DNA of 28,472 nucleotides from positions 1 to 28,472 of the forward strand of contig CALKHU010000040.1 of assembly GCA_937991555.1 (NCBI GenBank), given 5' to 3'. Made by a program: the position numbers and the translations under genes. Every line of letters starts with the position of its first letter. Within the stretch, counting starts at the first letter, position 1. Of the stretch, positions 1-8,222 are shown piece after piece. Source of the stretch: an uncultured Caulobacter sp. (GTDB lineage Bacteria; Pseudomonadota; Alphaproteobacteria; Caulobacterales; Caulobacteraceae). Below the pieces are notes generated by a model. The model was not told where the DNA came from, searched no databases, and saw only the letters and a list, made by a program, of their open reading frames with translations.

Positions 1-465
1 TCGACCGCCGGCCAGATCGGCACGGCCTGGGGCTGGTACATGGTCTCGCCGGAGTTCGCCTACCTCTGGCCGTCCAGCAGCCAGCCGGCGGCCTATGACG
101 CGCCGGACCTGCTGAAGGTCGTCGTCATCATGACCGACGGCAACTACAACACCGCCTACTGCAACGGCGTGATCGCGCGGAACTCGGGATCGGGCAGCGG
201 CGACGCCCAGGACAAGATCAACTGCACCGCCACCAACGGCGACGCCACCTCCCAGGCGGAGTCGCTGTGCACGGCGATGAAGGCCAAGGGCATTATTGTC
301 TACACGGTCGGGTTCAATGTCGGCCGCGGCAGCGACGCCGAGGACGTCATGGAAGCCTGCGCGACCAGCAGCGAGCACGTCTATCTGCCGTCGAGCGGCG
401 CGGCGCTGAAGGACGCCTTCGCCGCCATCGGCCGCGACCTGATGAAGCTGAGGCTGTCCCGCTAG
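1..465 (+). CDS. TadG-like vWA-domain pilus assembly protein, 3' end only
   Basis: The frame is open from the first base of the window, so the gene starts upstream and only about 154 C-terminal residues are visible. They form the second half of a von Willebrand factor A domain: a hydrophobic strand ending in MTDG, a cysteine-containing insertion, then an IVYTVGF strand, a CATS segment and a closing helix ending LRLSR. This order and the LRLSR terminus are typical of TadG-type proteins of the Flp/Tad pilus system, which sit in the inner membrane and periplasm through an N-terminal TadE-like helix. That N-terminal part cannot be checked here. The stop is TAG. The next gene is convergent, ending 27 bases away. 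Other vWA proteins remain possible, but the tail favours TadG. Confidence 0.8.
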   Translation, partial: STAGQIGTAWGWYMVSPEFAYLWPSSSQPAAYDAPDLLKVVVIMTDGNYNTAYCNGVIARNSGSGSGDAQDKINCTATNGDATSQAESLCTAMKAKGIIVYTVGFNVGRGSDAEDVMEACATSSEHVYLPSSGAALKDAFAAIGRDLMKLRLSR

Positions 466-492
466 GGAGGGGCCGGTTCCGGCGAGCCGGTC

Positions 493-2940
493 TCAGCCCG
501 CCAGCCGCTGGCGCGCGTCGACCGTCTCGCAGGCCTTCATCAGCACCTCGACAAGGGCCGCGCCGGAGATCGGCTTGGTCAGGTGGCCGTCGGCGCCGGC
601 CGCCAGCGAGGCCTCGACATGTTCGGGCAGGGCGTTGGCCGACAGCGCCCAGATCGGCGTCGGCGGCAGGCGGCGGGCCTGCTCGTCCTGGCGGATCGCC
701 CGGATGGCCGTCAGGCCGTCCATGACCGGCATCTGCATGTCCATGAGGATCAGGTCGAAGGTCGCCTCGGCCGCGGCCGACACCGCCTCGGCGCCGTTCT
801 CCACGCAGGTCAGGTCGACGCCGACCTGGCCGAGCAGCAGTTCGACGACCTTGCGGTTGATGGCGTGGTCCTCGGCCAGCAGAACGCGGGGCTCGCGCCC
901 GTCGGCGTCCTCGGGCGCGGCCGCCGCGACCGGGGCCGCCGTCGCCAGGCCGCTCGCCTCGCGGAGAACGAGGTCGAGGGTGAAGGTCGCCCCCTCGCCT
1001 GGCGTCGAGGTCGCGTCGAGCGCGCCCCCCATCGCCTCGGCGAGCGCGCGGGAGATGGCGAGGCCCAGCCCCGTGCCCCCGTAGCGGCGGGTGATCGAGC
1101 CGTCGGCCTGCTCGAAGCGTTCGAACAGCCGCGCCTTCACCTCCGGCGAGAAGCCGATGCCGGTGTCATGGACGCTGATCGTCAGACGCGAACGCCCGTC
1201 TCCCTCAGGCCGGGCCGAGGCGCGCAGCCCCAGCCGGCCTTTCGCGGTGAACTTCACCGCGTTGGACATCAGGTTGCAGACGATCTGCCGGATGCGGACG
1301 ACGTCGCCGACGAAGGCGCCGCACGCCTCCGGCGCGATGTCGATGTCGAGGTCGAGCCCCTTGGCCTCCACCGCCGGCTGGAACAGCGCCGCCGCCTGGC
1401 GCAGGCAGGCGCCGAGGTCGAAGGGCTCGGCCTTCAGCTCGAGCCGGCCGGCTTCGACCCGGGCCAGGTCCAACACGTCGGCGAGGATCGCCTCCAGGGT
1501 CTGGGCCGACGTCTCGATCAGGCCGACCATGTCCGCCTGGGCGTCGGTCAGCGCGGTGCGCGACAGGGCAGAGGCCACGCCCATCACGCCGTTCAGCGGC
1601 GTGCGGATCTCGTGACTCATGTTGGCGAGGAATTCGCTCTTGGCGCGGTTGGCCGCCTCGGCGGCGTCGCGCGCCCGCATCACGGCGGTTTCCGACTGCT
1701 TGCGGGCGGTGATGTTCTTGAGGACGCCGAGGACGCCCTCGATGCGGCCGTCCTCGCTGTAAATCAGCTCGGCCGCCGAGAAGGCCCAGACCTCGCGACC
1801 GGGCGTGTTCATCCGGTACTCGGTGCGGAACGGCGTCCCTTCGTTCAGGTGCCGCTCCCATTCCGCCTGCGCCGCCTCGCGGTCGTCGGGATGGACGGTC
1901 ACCCAGATGTCCGGCGCCAGGTCCTGGTAGGACAGGCCGTGGTTGAAGAAGGTGTCGTAGGCGCCTTCGACCCGCAGGGTCTTGGTGCGGTAGTTGAGCT
2001 CGTAGACCGAGATCTCGGCGATCTCGAGGGCGAGGTGCAGCCGCTTCTCCGAGCGCTTCACGCTGTCCAGCGCATTGACCACGTCGCCGACGTCGTGGGT
2101 CATCGAGACCATGCCGCCGATGGCGCCGTCCTCGTCGTACCAGGGAACCAGCGCGCCGCGCAGCCAGCGGTCCGGCATGCGATGGCTCGGCACGAGCATC
2201 CGGTCGGTCACCTGGATCTCGCCTGCAAGGCAGGCCCGGTAGGCGTCCTCGAGAACCGGAAATGAGGCCGGGAACAGCTCGGCCATCGACCGCCCGAGCG
2301 CTTCTTCCGACGAGATGCCCTTCTCCTTCGACCAGTGGTCGTTGACGTACAGGTAGCGCAGCTCCCGGTCCGTCACGCCGAGCGAGACCGGGGAGGCGCG
2401 CATGATGGCCTCCTTCAGGCTGGTGGCGGCGCGGGCCTCGCGGGCCGCCGTCTCGGCGGCGCGGGTCGCCTGCAGCCGCTCGATCGCCTCGGCGAGCAGG
2501 GCGGCGAGGTCGGCCAGGTCCGCCATCGTCCGATCGCTGCGCGGTCGCGGCTCCCGCCCCGCGACGCACAGCGCGCCCAGGCGGACCCCGTTCGACAGCT
2601 CGATGATGGCGTTGGCGTAGAAGCGCGCGTAGGGCGGGCCGGCGACCCACGGGTGGTCCGGCCACTCCTTCAGGAGGTCTTCCTGCCAGATCGCCCCGGT
2701 CTCGAGGTTCCTGGCGGTGGAGGACTCGGCGGACGGACCATAGTGCTCGGGCACGTCGTCGAAGCCCGACAGCCATACCCGCTCGTCATCGACCAGGGTG
2801 ACATAGGCATGGCTGGCGTCGGCGGCGCTGCGGGCCAGTCGCGTCACGCGGTCGATGACCGGCCGCAGGGCGGCCAGATCCAGGGTCCGGAGGGTCGCGA
2901 TGCGCCGGGCCTCGGCGTCCTTCGGCGCGGACGGCGCCAT
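493..2940 (-). CDS. Hybrid sensor histidine kinase/response regulator (GAF-PAS-PAS-HisKA-HATPase-REC)
   Basis: An 815-residue signalling kinase that autophosphorylates a histidine and passes the phosphate to its own receiver domain. In order: a GAF domain (about 25-165), PAS (about 175-290), PAS with PAC (about 300-415), HisKA with phospho-acceptor His443 in MSHEIRTPLNG, HATPase with N box around 551-565, DTGIG at 592-596 and GGTGLGLAI at 621-629, then a receiver domain from about 685 with acidic pair Glu690/Asp691, phospho-acceptor Asp734 and Lys789. No membrane helix or signal peptide is visible, so it should be cytoplasmic. I chose the ATG at 2940 because a GGGGGAA Shine-Dalgarno precedes it and the GAF domain begins soon after; a longer open frame upstream runs through the palindromic gap and into the next gene. 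No separate regulator lies beside it, so its output partner is unknown, possibly a phosphotransfer protein elsewhere. Confidence 0.92.
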   Translation of the reverse strand: MAPSAPKDAEARRIATLRTLDLAALRPVIDRVTRLARSAADASHAYVTLVDDERVWLSGFDDVPEHYGPSAESSTARNLETGAIWQEDLLKEWPDHPWVAGPPYARFYANAIIELSNGVRLGALCVAGREPRPRSDRTMADLADLAALLAEAIERLQATRAAETAAREARAATSLKEAIMRASPVSLGVTDRELRYLYVNDHWSKEKGISSEEALGRSMAELFPASFPVLEDAYRACLAGEIQVTDRMLVPSHRMPDRWLRGALVPWYDEDGAIGGMVSMTHDVGDVVNALDSVKRSEKRLHLALEIAEISVYELNYRTKTLRVEGAYDTFFNHGLSYQDLAPDIWVTVHPDDREAAQAEWERHLNEGTPFRTEYRMNTPGREVWAFSAAELIYSEDGRIEGVLGVLKNITARKQSETAVMRARDAAEAANRAKSEFLANMSHEIRTPLNGVMGVASALSRTALTDAQADMVGLIETSAQTLEAILADVLDLARVEAGRLELKAEPFDLGACLRQAAALFQPAVEAKGLDLDIDIAPEACGAFVGDVVRIRQIVCNLMSNAVKFTAKGRLGLRASARPEGDGRSRLTISVHDTGIGFSPEVKARLFERFEQADGSITRRYGGTGLGLAISRALAEAMGGALDATSTPGEGATFTLDLVLREASGLATAAPVAAAAPEDADGREPRVLLAEDHAINRKVVELLLGQVGVDLTCVENGAEAVSAAAEATFDLILMDMQMPVMDGLTAIRAIRQDEQARRLPPTPIWALSANALPEHVEASLAAGADGHLTKPISGAALVEVLMKACETVDARQRLAG

Positions 2941-3034
2941 CCTCTGCTTCCCCCTGTGTATCGTTGGGAGAAACAGTCGGGCCCCGTGGTTAAAATTGCG
3001 TGCGCGCGACCTGCGGCCGACGGTCCGCCTCAGG

Positions 3035-3074
3035 CACGAGCCATCAGACGGAATCGTCTGATGGCTGAATCGTG
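3035..3074. repeat. Perfect 12-bp hairpin palindrome with flanking CACG/CGTG arms
   Basis: AGCCATCAGACG at 3039-3050 is exactly inverted at 3055-3066 around a GAAT loop, and CACG/CGTG extend the symmetry after a second GAAT bulge. GAATCGT is directly repeated at 3051-3057 and 3067-3073. It lies 15 bases past the stop of the oxygenase gene and about 100 bases before the kinase start, both on the minus strand. It may terminate the oxygenase transcript, although no T-run follows on that strand, or be a dispersed palindromic repeat. Confidence 0.6.
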
Positions 3075-3089
3075 CTCTGGATTCATAAG

Positions 3090-4040
3090 CTAGAGCAGCT
3101 TGATCTCGCGCAGGCGCTGCATGAGGAACGCGTCGGCGGTGATCGGCTCCGGATAGCGGTCCGGGTTCTCCGCCGTGGCGCAGCCGGGCAGGGTCCGGAT
3201 CTCGTAGTCCGGCGCGAAGTGCAGGAAGAACGGCGTCGAGTAGCGCGCGAAACCGCGGCGCTCGGGCGGCGGGTTCTGCACCCGGTGGATGGTCGAGGGC
3301 AGCACGTCGTTGGTGTTGCGCTCGAGCATGTCGCCGATGTTCACCACCAGGCAGCCCGGCGGCGGGTTGATCGGCAGCCACTGGCCGTCGCGGTCGAGCA
3401 CCTCGAGGCCGCCCTCTTCGGCGCCCAGCAGCAGGGTGATGGCGTTGATGTCCCCGTGGGCTCCAGCGCGGACGCCGGTGGCGTCGGCCGGGATCGGCGG
3501 ATAGTGCAGCAGGCGCAGGACGCTGTTGCCCTCGCGAACCGCCTCGTCGAACTGGTCGCGCGGCAGCTCCAGGTAGGTCGCGATGGCCTGCAGCACCTTC
3601 TTGCCCATGCCGTCGAGCGCGCCGTAGAGCCAGGCGATCCTCTCATGGAAGTCCGGCGTCTCGGCCGGCCAGACGTTCGGCGGCATCGACGGCTCGTAGC
3701 GGTGGCCGGGCGGCAGGTCGCGGCCCATGTGCCAGAATTCCTTGAGATCGTGGTGCGTGGCGCCCTTGGCCGTCTCGATGCCGAAGGGGATGTAGCCGCG
3801 CTGCCCGCCCTTGCCGACCACGTACCGCTTCTTCACATCCTCGGGCAGGGCGAAGAAACGTTTGGCGGCGTCGATCGCGGCGTCGATCCGCGCCTGGTCG
3901 AGGTCGTAGTCGGAGATCACGGCGAAGCCGTAGCGCCGGAAACTGTCGCCCAGCGCCTTCGAGAAGCGGTCGAAGTCGGCTTCGTAGAGCGAGAACGAGA
4001 CGGGCTCGATCGCTGACTTGGTCAGGGTGGTGTCGGTCAT
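3090..4040 (-). CDS. 2-oxoglutarate/Fe(II)-dependent dioxygenase, isopenicillin N synthase-like
   Basis: A 316-residue cytosolic non-haem iron oxygenase. The N-terminal DIOX_N region (about 10-130) contains the GFAVISDY and RGYIPFG segments usual in the family. The double-stranded beta-helix core shows the iron ligands His195, Asp197 (AHGDINAITLL) and His252 (STIHRVQNP), and the co-substrate-binding Arg266-x-Ser268 (RYSTPFF). These features make the catalytic class secure, but the substrate is not predictable: relatives include plant-type hydroxylases, ethylene-forming enzymes and many uncharacterised bacterial proteins. It is divergent from the OmpA-type lipoprotein gene, with 120 bases between starts, and stands alone upstream of the kinase on the same strand. 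A TGTAGA element lies only 8 bases before the ATG (4049-4054, minus), hinting at a very short or absent leader, without a recognisable -35. Confidence 0.9.
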   Translation of the reverse strand: MTDTTLTKSAIEPVSFSLYEADFDRFSKALGDSFRRYGFAVISDYDLDQARIDAAIDAAKRFFALPEDVKKRYVVGKGGQRGYIPFGIETAKGATHHDLKEFWHMGRDLPPGHRYEPSMPPNVWPAETPDFHERIAWLYGALDGMGKKVLQAIATYLELPRDQFDEAVREGNSVLRLLHYPPIPADATGVRAGAHGDINAITLLLGAEEGGLEVLDRDGQWLPINPPPGCLVVNIGDMLERNTNDVLPSTIHRVQNPPPERRGFARYSTPFFLHFAPDYEIRTLPGCATAENPDRYPEPITADAFLMQRLREIKLL

Positions 4041-4160
4041 GGGGCGCTTCTACACCCCCGGCCCGGCGAACGCACCTGACATGGATCAAACGCCGCGGGC
4101 GACGGGGAACCCGGCGTTGCGGCAAGGCGTTCCGGCCCGCGTCACAGACAGGGAAACTCC

Positions 4161-4835
4161 ATGCTCAGATCCACGGCGCTCGTCGCCTGCCTGGTCGCCG
4201 CCGCCGGCCTCGGCGCCTGCACCACCATCGATCCCGTCACCGGCGAGACGGTGCGGAACAACACCGGCACGGGGGCCATCGCCGGCGCCGTCGGCGGCGC
4301 GCTGCTCGGCTACCTGACCAACACCAGCGACGGCGAGCAGGGCCGCAAGAATGCGCTCCTCGGCGCGGGCATCGGCGCCCTCGGCGGCGCGGCGGTCGGC
4401 AACTACATGGACCGCCAGCAGGCCGAGCTGCGCCGCGAGCTGGCCGGCACCGGGGTGAGCGTCACCCGCCAGGGCGACGACCTGATCCTGAACATGCCCA
4501 GCGACGTCACCTTCGGCGTCGACCGCTCGGACATCCAGCCGCAGTTCTACCGTGTGCTGGACGGCGTCGGCGTGATCCTCAACCGCTATCCGCAGACGCT
4601 TGTCGACGTCGTCGGCCACGCCGATTCGACGGGCGACGACGGCTACAACCAGGCGCTGTCGGAGCGCCGCGCCAGCGCGGTGGCCTCCTACCTGATCGAT
4701 AACGGCCGGGTCCTGCGCGACCGGCTCTACGTGCAGGGGCGCGGCGAGAGCCAGCCGATCGCCAGCAACGCGACGCCCGAAGGCCGGGCGCAGAACCGTC
4801 GCGTCGAGATCGTGCTGCGGCCCTTCCGCGGCTGA
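4161..4835 (+). CDS. OmpA-family lipoprotein with glycine zipper (YiaD-like)
   Basis: A 224-residue outer-membrane lipoprotein expected to link the outer membrane to peptidoglycan. The N-terminus is a lipoprotein signal ending in the lipobox LGAC with Cys20 as lipidation site. Residues about 35-80 are glycine-rich with alternating small residues (glycine-zipper type). Residues about 105-222 form an OmpA C-terminal domain, with the peptidoglycan-binding segment around VVGHADSTGDDGYNQALSERR and the closing NRRVEIVL. GGGAAA lies before the ATG. Length and layout match YiaD-type proteins. The TGA stop (4833-4835) directly abuts the TCA stop complement of the convergent antiporter gene, so there is no intergenic room for a separate terminator. 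Confidence 0.92.
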   Translation: MLRSTALVACLVAAAGLGACTTIDPVTGETVRNNTGTGAIAGAVGGALLGYLTNTSDGEQGRKNALLGAGIGALGGAAVGNYMDRQQAELRRELAGTGVSVTRQGDDLILNMPSDVTFGVDRSDIQPQFYRVLDGVGVILNRYPQTLVDVVGHADSTGDDGYNQALSERRASAVASYLIDNGRVLRDRLYVQGRGESQPIASNATPEGRAQNRRVEIVLRPFRG

Positions 4836-6650
4836 TCAGGCGTCCGCGTCCGGGAGGGCGGCCGGCTCGGGCTCGGGCCTGGCCGCCCCCTTGCGCGGCT
4901 TGAACAGCGGCGCGGGGACCGGCGCGTTGCCGTGCAGCAGCCCGACGCCCGCGTAGATGCCGCCGGTGATCTCGAGCGCGAAGCGTTCCTCGTCGCGCTC
5001 CCGGATGTCGGCCGTCGTCTCGGCGATCTCCTCGGGACTGAGGCCGAGCCTCTCCAGCGCGCTGGCGCCGAACGCCATGGCCGACTCGAAGGTCTCGCGG
5101 ACCTGGTAGTCGACCTCGGCCTTGATCAGGTCCAGCGCATGGCCGCGGTCATAGGCGCGGACCATCAGGGCGGCCTGCGGGAATTCGGCCCTGGCGGTTT
5201 CCACGATCAGGTCCGCCGCCTTCCGGTCGTCGAGGCAGACGGCGATGATCCTGGCCTTGTGCGCCCCAGCCGCGTGCAGGATTTCGGGCCGGGAGCCGTC
5301 GCCGAAATACACCTTGAACCCGAACGGTTCGGCGTTGCGGATGCGGCTGGCGTTGTTGTCGAGGATGCTCACCTCCACGCCGCGGGCCAGCAGCGACTGG
5401 CTGACGACCTGTCCGAAGCGGCCGAAGCCGATGATCAGCACGCTGCCGGTCAGTCCGTCCGGCTCCTCGACGCCGTCAGTGTCCTGCGCCTCGGCGGGCG
5501 TCAGGGCGCGGACCGCCATCACCACGAACGGGGTCAGGATCATCGACAGGATGACGGCCGCGGTGAACACCGCGTTCTCCGCCGCGTCGATGACGCCCGC
5601 GGCCGTGGCGGCGGCGTAGAGGACGAAGGCGAACTCGCCGCCCTGGGCGAACAGGGCGGCGCGGTTCACGGCCTCGGCGTTGCGGGCCCTGAACAGGCGC
5701 GCGACGGCATAGATGCCGAGTCCCTTCACAGCCATCATGCCGAGCACGACGCCGCCGAGCAGCAGCCAGTCGCGGGTCACCACCGCCAGGTCCAGGGACA
5801 TGCCGACGGCCATGAAGAACAGGCCGAGCAGCAGCCCGCGGAACGGCTCGACGTCGGCCTCCAGCTGGTGGCGGTAGGTGGATTCCGAAAGCAGCACCCC
5901 GGCCACGAAGGCGCCCATGGCCATCGACAGGCCCGACAGGTCGGCCAGCCAGGCGGCGCCCAGCACGACGCCGAGGGCGGCGGCGGTCATCACTTCCCGC
6001 GCGTGGGCCGCCGACAGCAGGCGGAACAGCGGGTTCATCAGGTATCGCCCGGCGACGTAGAGGCCGGCCAGGGCGGCGAAGGCCAGCAGCAGGCCGGGCA
6101 GCCAGTCGCCGCCGGCCGCCTCGCGCGGCGACAGCAGCGCCACGACGCCGAGCAGAGGCACGATGGCCAGGTCCTCGAGCAGCAGGATGGAGATGGCGCG
6201 CTGGCCCTTGGGCAGGCCGATCACGCCGCGCTCCTCCAGCATCTGCATGATCACCGCCGTCGACGACAGCACGAAGCCCATCGCCCCGATGAAGGCCACG
6301 GCCGGCGCGAAGCCGGCGGCGACCAGGGCGGCCGTCAGGGCCAGCCCGCAGCCGGTCACCTGCGCGACGCCGAGGCCGAAGATGTCGCGCCGCATGCTCC
6401 ACAGCCGCGCCGGCCGCATCTCCAGCCCGATGATGAACAGGAACATGATCACGCCGAACTCGGCGATGTGGAGGATGGTCTCGGGCTCCTCCAGCACCTT
6501 CAGTCCGAACGGGCCGATCGCCACGCCGGCGGCGAGGTAGCCCAGGATCGACCCGAACCCCAGCCGCTTGAAGACCGGCCCGGCGACCACCCCGGCCCCC
6601 AGCACCGCCACCACCTGGGCCAGGTTCACGCCTGTCGACTCGGCCGCCAT
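4836..6650 (-). CDS. CPA2-family monovalent cation:proton antiporter with TrkA-N (RCK) domain, KefB/KefC-like
   Basis: A 604-residue inner-membrane transporter expected to exchange K+ or Na+ for protons. Residues about 8-385 hold roughly 12-13 hydrophobic helices, with the family segment LLLEDLAIVPLL (Glu159, Asp160) and the pattern MAVGMSLDL around 280. After a short acidic linker, a TrkA-N/RCK nucleotide-binding domain starts near 402 with the Rossmann motif GFGRFGQ (408-414) and ends in the VRETFESA segment seen in Kef proteins. The tail is proline- and alanine-rich. I start at the ATG at 6650 because GGAGG lies 4 bases upstream; the longer frame would begin with GTG at 6674 without such a site. 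Glutathione gating as in E. coli KefC cannot be concluded from sequence alone, and no KefF/KefG partner is nearby. Confidence 0.9.
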   Translation of the reverse strand: MAAESTGVNLAQVVAVLGAGVVAGPVFKRLGFGSILGYLAAGVAIGPFGLKVLEEPETILHIAEFGVIMFLFIIGLEMRPARLWSMRRDIFGLGVAQVTGCGLALTAALVAAGFAPAVAFIGAMGFVLSSTAVIMQMLEERGVIGLPKGQRAISILLLEDLAIVPLLGVVALLSPREAAGGDWLPGLLLAFAALAGLYVAGRYLMNPLFRLLSAAHAREVMTAAALGVVLGAAWLADLSGLSMAMGAFVAGVLLSESTYRHQLEADVEPFRGLLLGLFFMAVGMSLDLAVVTRDWLLLGGVVLGMMAVKGLGIYAVARLFRARNAEAVNRAALFAQGGEFAFVLYAAATAAGVIDAAENAVFTAAVILSMILTPFVVMAVRALTPAEAQDTDGVEEPDGLTGSVLIIGFGRFGQVVSQSLLARGVEVSILDNNASRIRNAEPFGFKVYFGDGSRPEILHAAGAHKARIIAVCLDDRKAADLIVETARAEFPQAALMVRAYDRGHALDLIKAEVDYQVRETFESAMAFGASALERLGLSPEEIAETTADIRERDEERFALEITGGIYAGVGLLHGNAPVPAPLFKPRKGAARPEPEPAALPDADA

Positions 6651-6654
6651 CCCG

Positions 6655-6659
6655 CCTCC
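6655..6659 (-). promoter_or_regulatory. Shine-Dalgarno fixing the antiporter start
   Basis: On the minus strand this reads GGAGG, 4 bases before ATG at 6650. It argues for that start over the in-frame GTG at 6674. Confidence 0.7.
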
Positions 6660-6781
6660 GCCAGCTGTCCGCACGCCGTTCTCGCATCGCCCGGGCCCGC
6701 GGTCGATGGGGCAGGGTCCGCGTGGAGGCCCGGTGGCCGCCGTCTGACGCAGATGTTAGCGTCGGTCCACGGCGCGCCGTT

Positions 6782-6799
6782 ATTCATCAAGGGTTGAAT
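6782..6799. promoter_or_regulatory. ATTCA-N8-TGAAT palindrome upstream of scoA
   Basis: An inverted repeat in a short A/T-rich island, about 50 bases before the scoA ATG in an otherwise very GC-rich 198-base divergent region. Its placement suits an operator for a transcription factor. A second small hairpin, CGCCG-TCTT-CGGCG, follows at 6804-6817. The binding protein, if any, is unknown. Confidence 0.35.
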
Positions 6800-6848
6800 T
6801 TATCGCCGTCTTCGGCGAGACCGGCGCCGCGCTTTCCCTGGAGGACCC

Positions 6849-7559
6849 ATGGTCGACAAGGTGACCAAGACCGCCGCAGAGGCCCTCGACGGGCTGCTCT
6901 TCGACGGCATGACCATCATGGCCGGGGGCTTCGGCCTCTGCGGCATCCCCGAGAACCTGATCGCGGCGATCCGCGAGCATGGCGTGAAGGACCTGACGGT
7001 CATCTCGAACAACTGCGGGGTCGACGGCTTCGGCCTCGGCATCCTGCTGGAGAACCGGCAGATCCGGAAGATGGTCAGCTCCTACGTCGGCGAGAACAAG
7101 CTGTTCGAGCAGCTCTACCTTTCGGGCGAGCTGGAGCTGGAGTTCAATCCGCAGGGCACCCTGGCCGAACGCATCCGGGCCGGCGGCGCCGGCATCCCGG
7201 CCTTCTTCACCAGGACCGGCGTCGGCACCCTGGTCGCGGAAGGCAAGGAGGTGCGCGAGTTCGACGGCGAGCTCTATGTCATGGAGCGGGGCCTGACCGC
7301 CGACCTGTCCATCGTCAAGGCGCACACCGGCGACCACGAGGGCAACCTGGTGTTCCGCAAGACGGCCCGCAACTTCAACCCGATGATGGCCACGGCCGGC
7401 AGGAAGACCGTCGTCGAGGTCGAGCATCTGGTTCCCACCGGATCGCTCGACAAGGACCACATCCACACTCCGGGCATCTTCGTCGACCGCATCTTCCAGG
7501 GCGCGACGTTCGAGAAGCGCATCGAGCGCGTCACCACCCGCCAGAAGGAAACCGCCTGA
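6849..7559 (+). CDS. scoA: 3-oxoacid CoA-transferase, subunit A
   Basis: The 236-residue alpha subunit of a succinyl-CoA:3-ketoacid (acetoacetate) CoA-transferase, which moves CoA between succinyl-CoA and a 3-oxo acid in ketone-body or polyhydroxyalkanoate-derived acetoacetate use. The N-terminal CoA-transferase I signature is visible as GGFGLCGIPE (26-35), followed by SNNCGVDGFGLGILL and the GTLAERIRAGGAGIPAFFTRTGVGT segment typical of ScoA/PcaI. Length is normal. GGAGG at 6840-6844 precedes the ATG by 4 bases. The stop overlaps the start of subunit B (TGATG), indicating translational coupling. Distinguishing acetoacetate (Sco) from 3-oxoadipate (Pca) transferase by sequence is imperfect; no catechol-pathway genes are nearby, so Sco is preferred. 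Confidence 0.93.
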   Translation: MVDKVTKTAAEALDGLLFDGMTIMAGGFGLCGIPENLIAAIREHGVKDLTVISNNCGVDGFGLGILLENRQIRKMVSSYVGENKLFEQLYLSGELELEFNPQGTLAERIRAGGAGIPAFFTRTGVGTLVAEGKEVREFDGELYVMERGLTADLSIVKAHTGDHEGNLVFRKTARNFNPMMATAGRKTVVEVEHLVPTGSLDKDHIHTPGIFVDRIFQGATFEKRIERVTTRQKETA

Positions 7560-8200
7560 TGCCCTGGACCCGTGACGAAGTCGCCGCCCGCGCAGCGAAG
7601 GAGCTGCAGGACGGTTTCTACGTGAACCTGGGCATCGGCATCCCGACCCTGGTCGCCAACTACATCCCCGAGGGCATGAACGTAACGCTGCAGAGCGAGA
7701 ACGGCATGCTGGGGATGGGCCCCTTCCCCTATGAGGGCGAAGAGGACGCCGACCTGATCAACGCCGGCAAGCAGACGATCACCGAGCTCGACAGCTCGTC
7801 CTATTTTTCGTCCGCCGACAGCTTCGCGATGATCCGGGGCGGGCACATCGCTCTCTCGATCCTTGGCGGCATGCAGGTGTCCGAGACCGGCGACCTGGCC
7901 AACTGGATGGTGCCCGGCAAGATGGTCAAGGGCATGGGTGGGGCCATGGACCTGGTCGCCGGCGTCAAGCGCGTGGTGGTGGTGATGGACCACTGCGAGA
8001 AGTCCGGCGCGCCCAAGCTGCTGAAGGCCTGCACCCTGCCGCTGACCGGCGCCGGCGTCGTCGACCTGCTGATCACCGAGCTTGGCGTGTTCGAGATCAA
8101 CCGCGGCAAGACCCCGGTCCGGCTCATCGAGCTGGCGCCCGGCGTCACCGTCGAGGAGGTGCGCGAGAAGACCGAGGCTGCGTTCGAGGTGGCGGTGTAA
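7559..8200 (+). CDS. scoB: 3-oxoacid CoA-transferase, subunit B
   Basis: The 213-residue beta subunit that carries the catalytic glutamate of the CoA-transferase. The signature QSENGMLGMGP places this residue at Glu47, which forms the acyl-glutamyl/CoA thioester intermediate in the family. Other family marks are YVNLGIGIPTLVANYIP near the N-terminus, GGHIALSILGGMQV in the middle and DHCEKSGAPKLLKACTLPLTG near 145-165. Its ATG lies inside the TGATG overlap with scoA, so the two subunits are made in step. A hairpin terminator follows about 70 bases after the TAA. Confidence 0.94.
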   Translation: MPWTRDEVAARAAKELQDGFYVNLGIGIPTLVANYIPEGMNVTLQSENGMLGMGPFPYEGEEDADLINAGKQTITELDSSSYFSSADSFAMIRGGHIALSILGGMQVSETGDLANWMVPGKMVKGMGGAMDLVAGVKRVVVVMDHCEKSGAPKLLKACTLPLTGAGVVDLLITELGVFEINRGKTPVRLIELAPGVTVEEVREKTEAAFEVAV

Positions 8201-8222
8201 CGATTCGCCGCCATCCCGAATC

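Noticed and set aside
472..483. GCCGG-TT-CCGGC palindrome between the TadG-like and kinase genes
   Set aside because: A 5-bp stem with a 2-base spacer and no T-run is too weak to call a terminator in DNA this GC-rich.
2941..3381. 147-codon N-terminal extension of the hybrid kinase
   Set aside because: It crosses the palindromic intergenic region and overlaps the oxygenase gene in another frame. The ATG at 2940 has a good ribosome-binding site.
4932..6797. 621-codon plus-strand frame opposite the antiporter
   Set aside because: His/Gln/Asp/Arg-rich translation with no motif; antisense shadow of the CPA2 antiporter gene.
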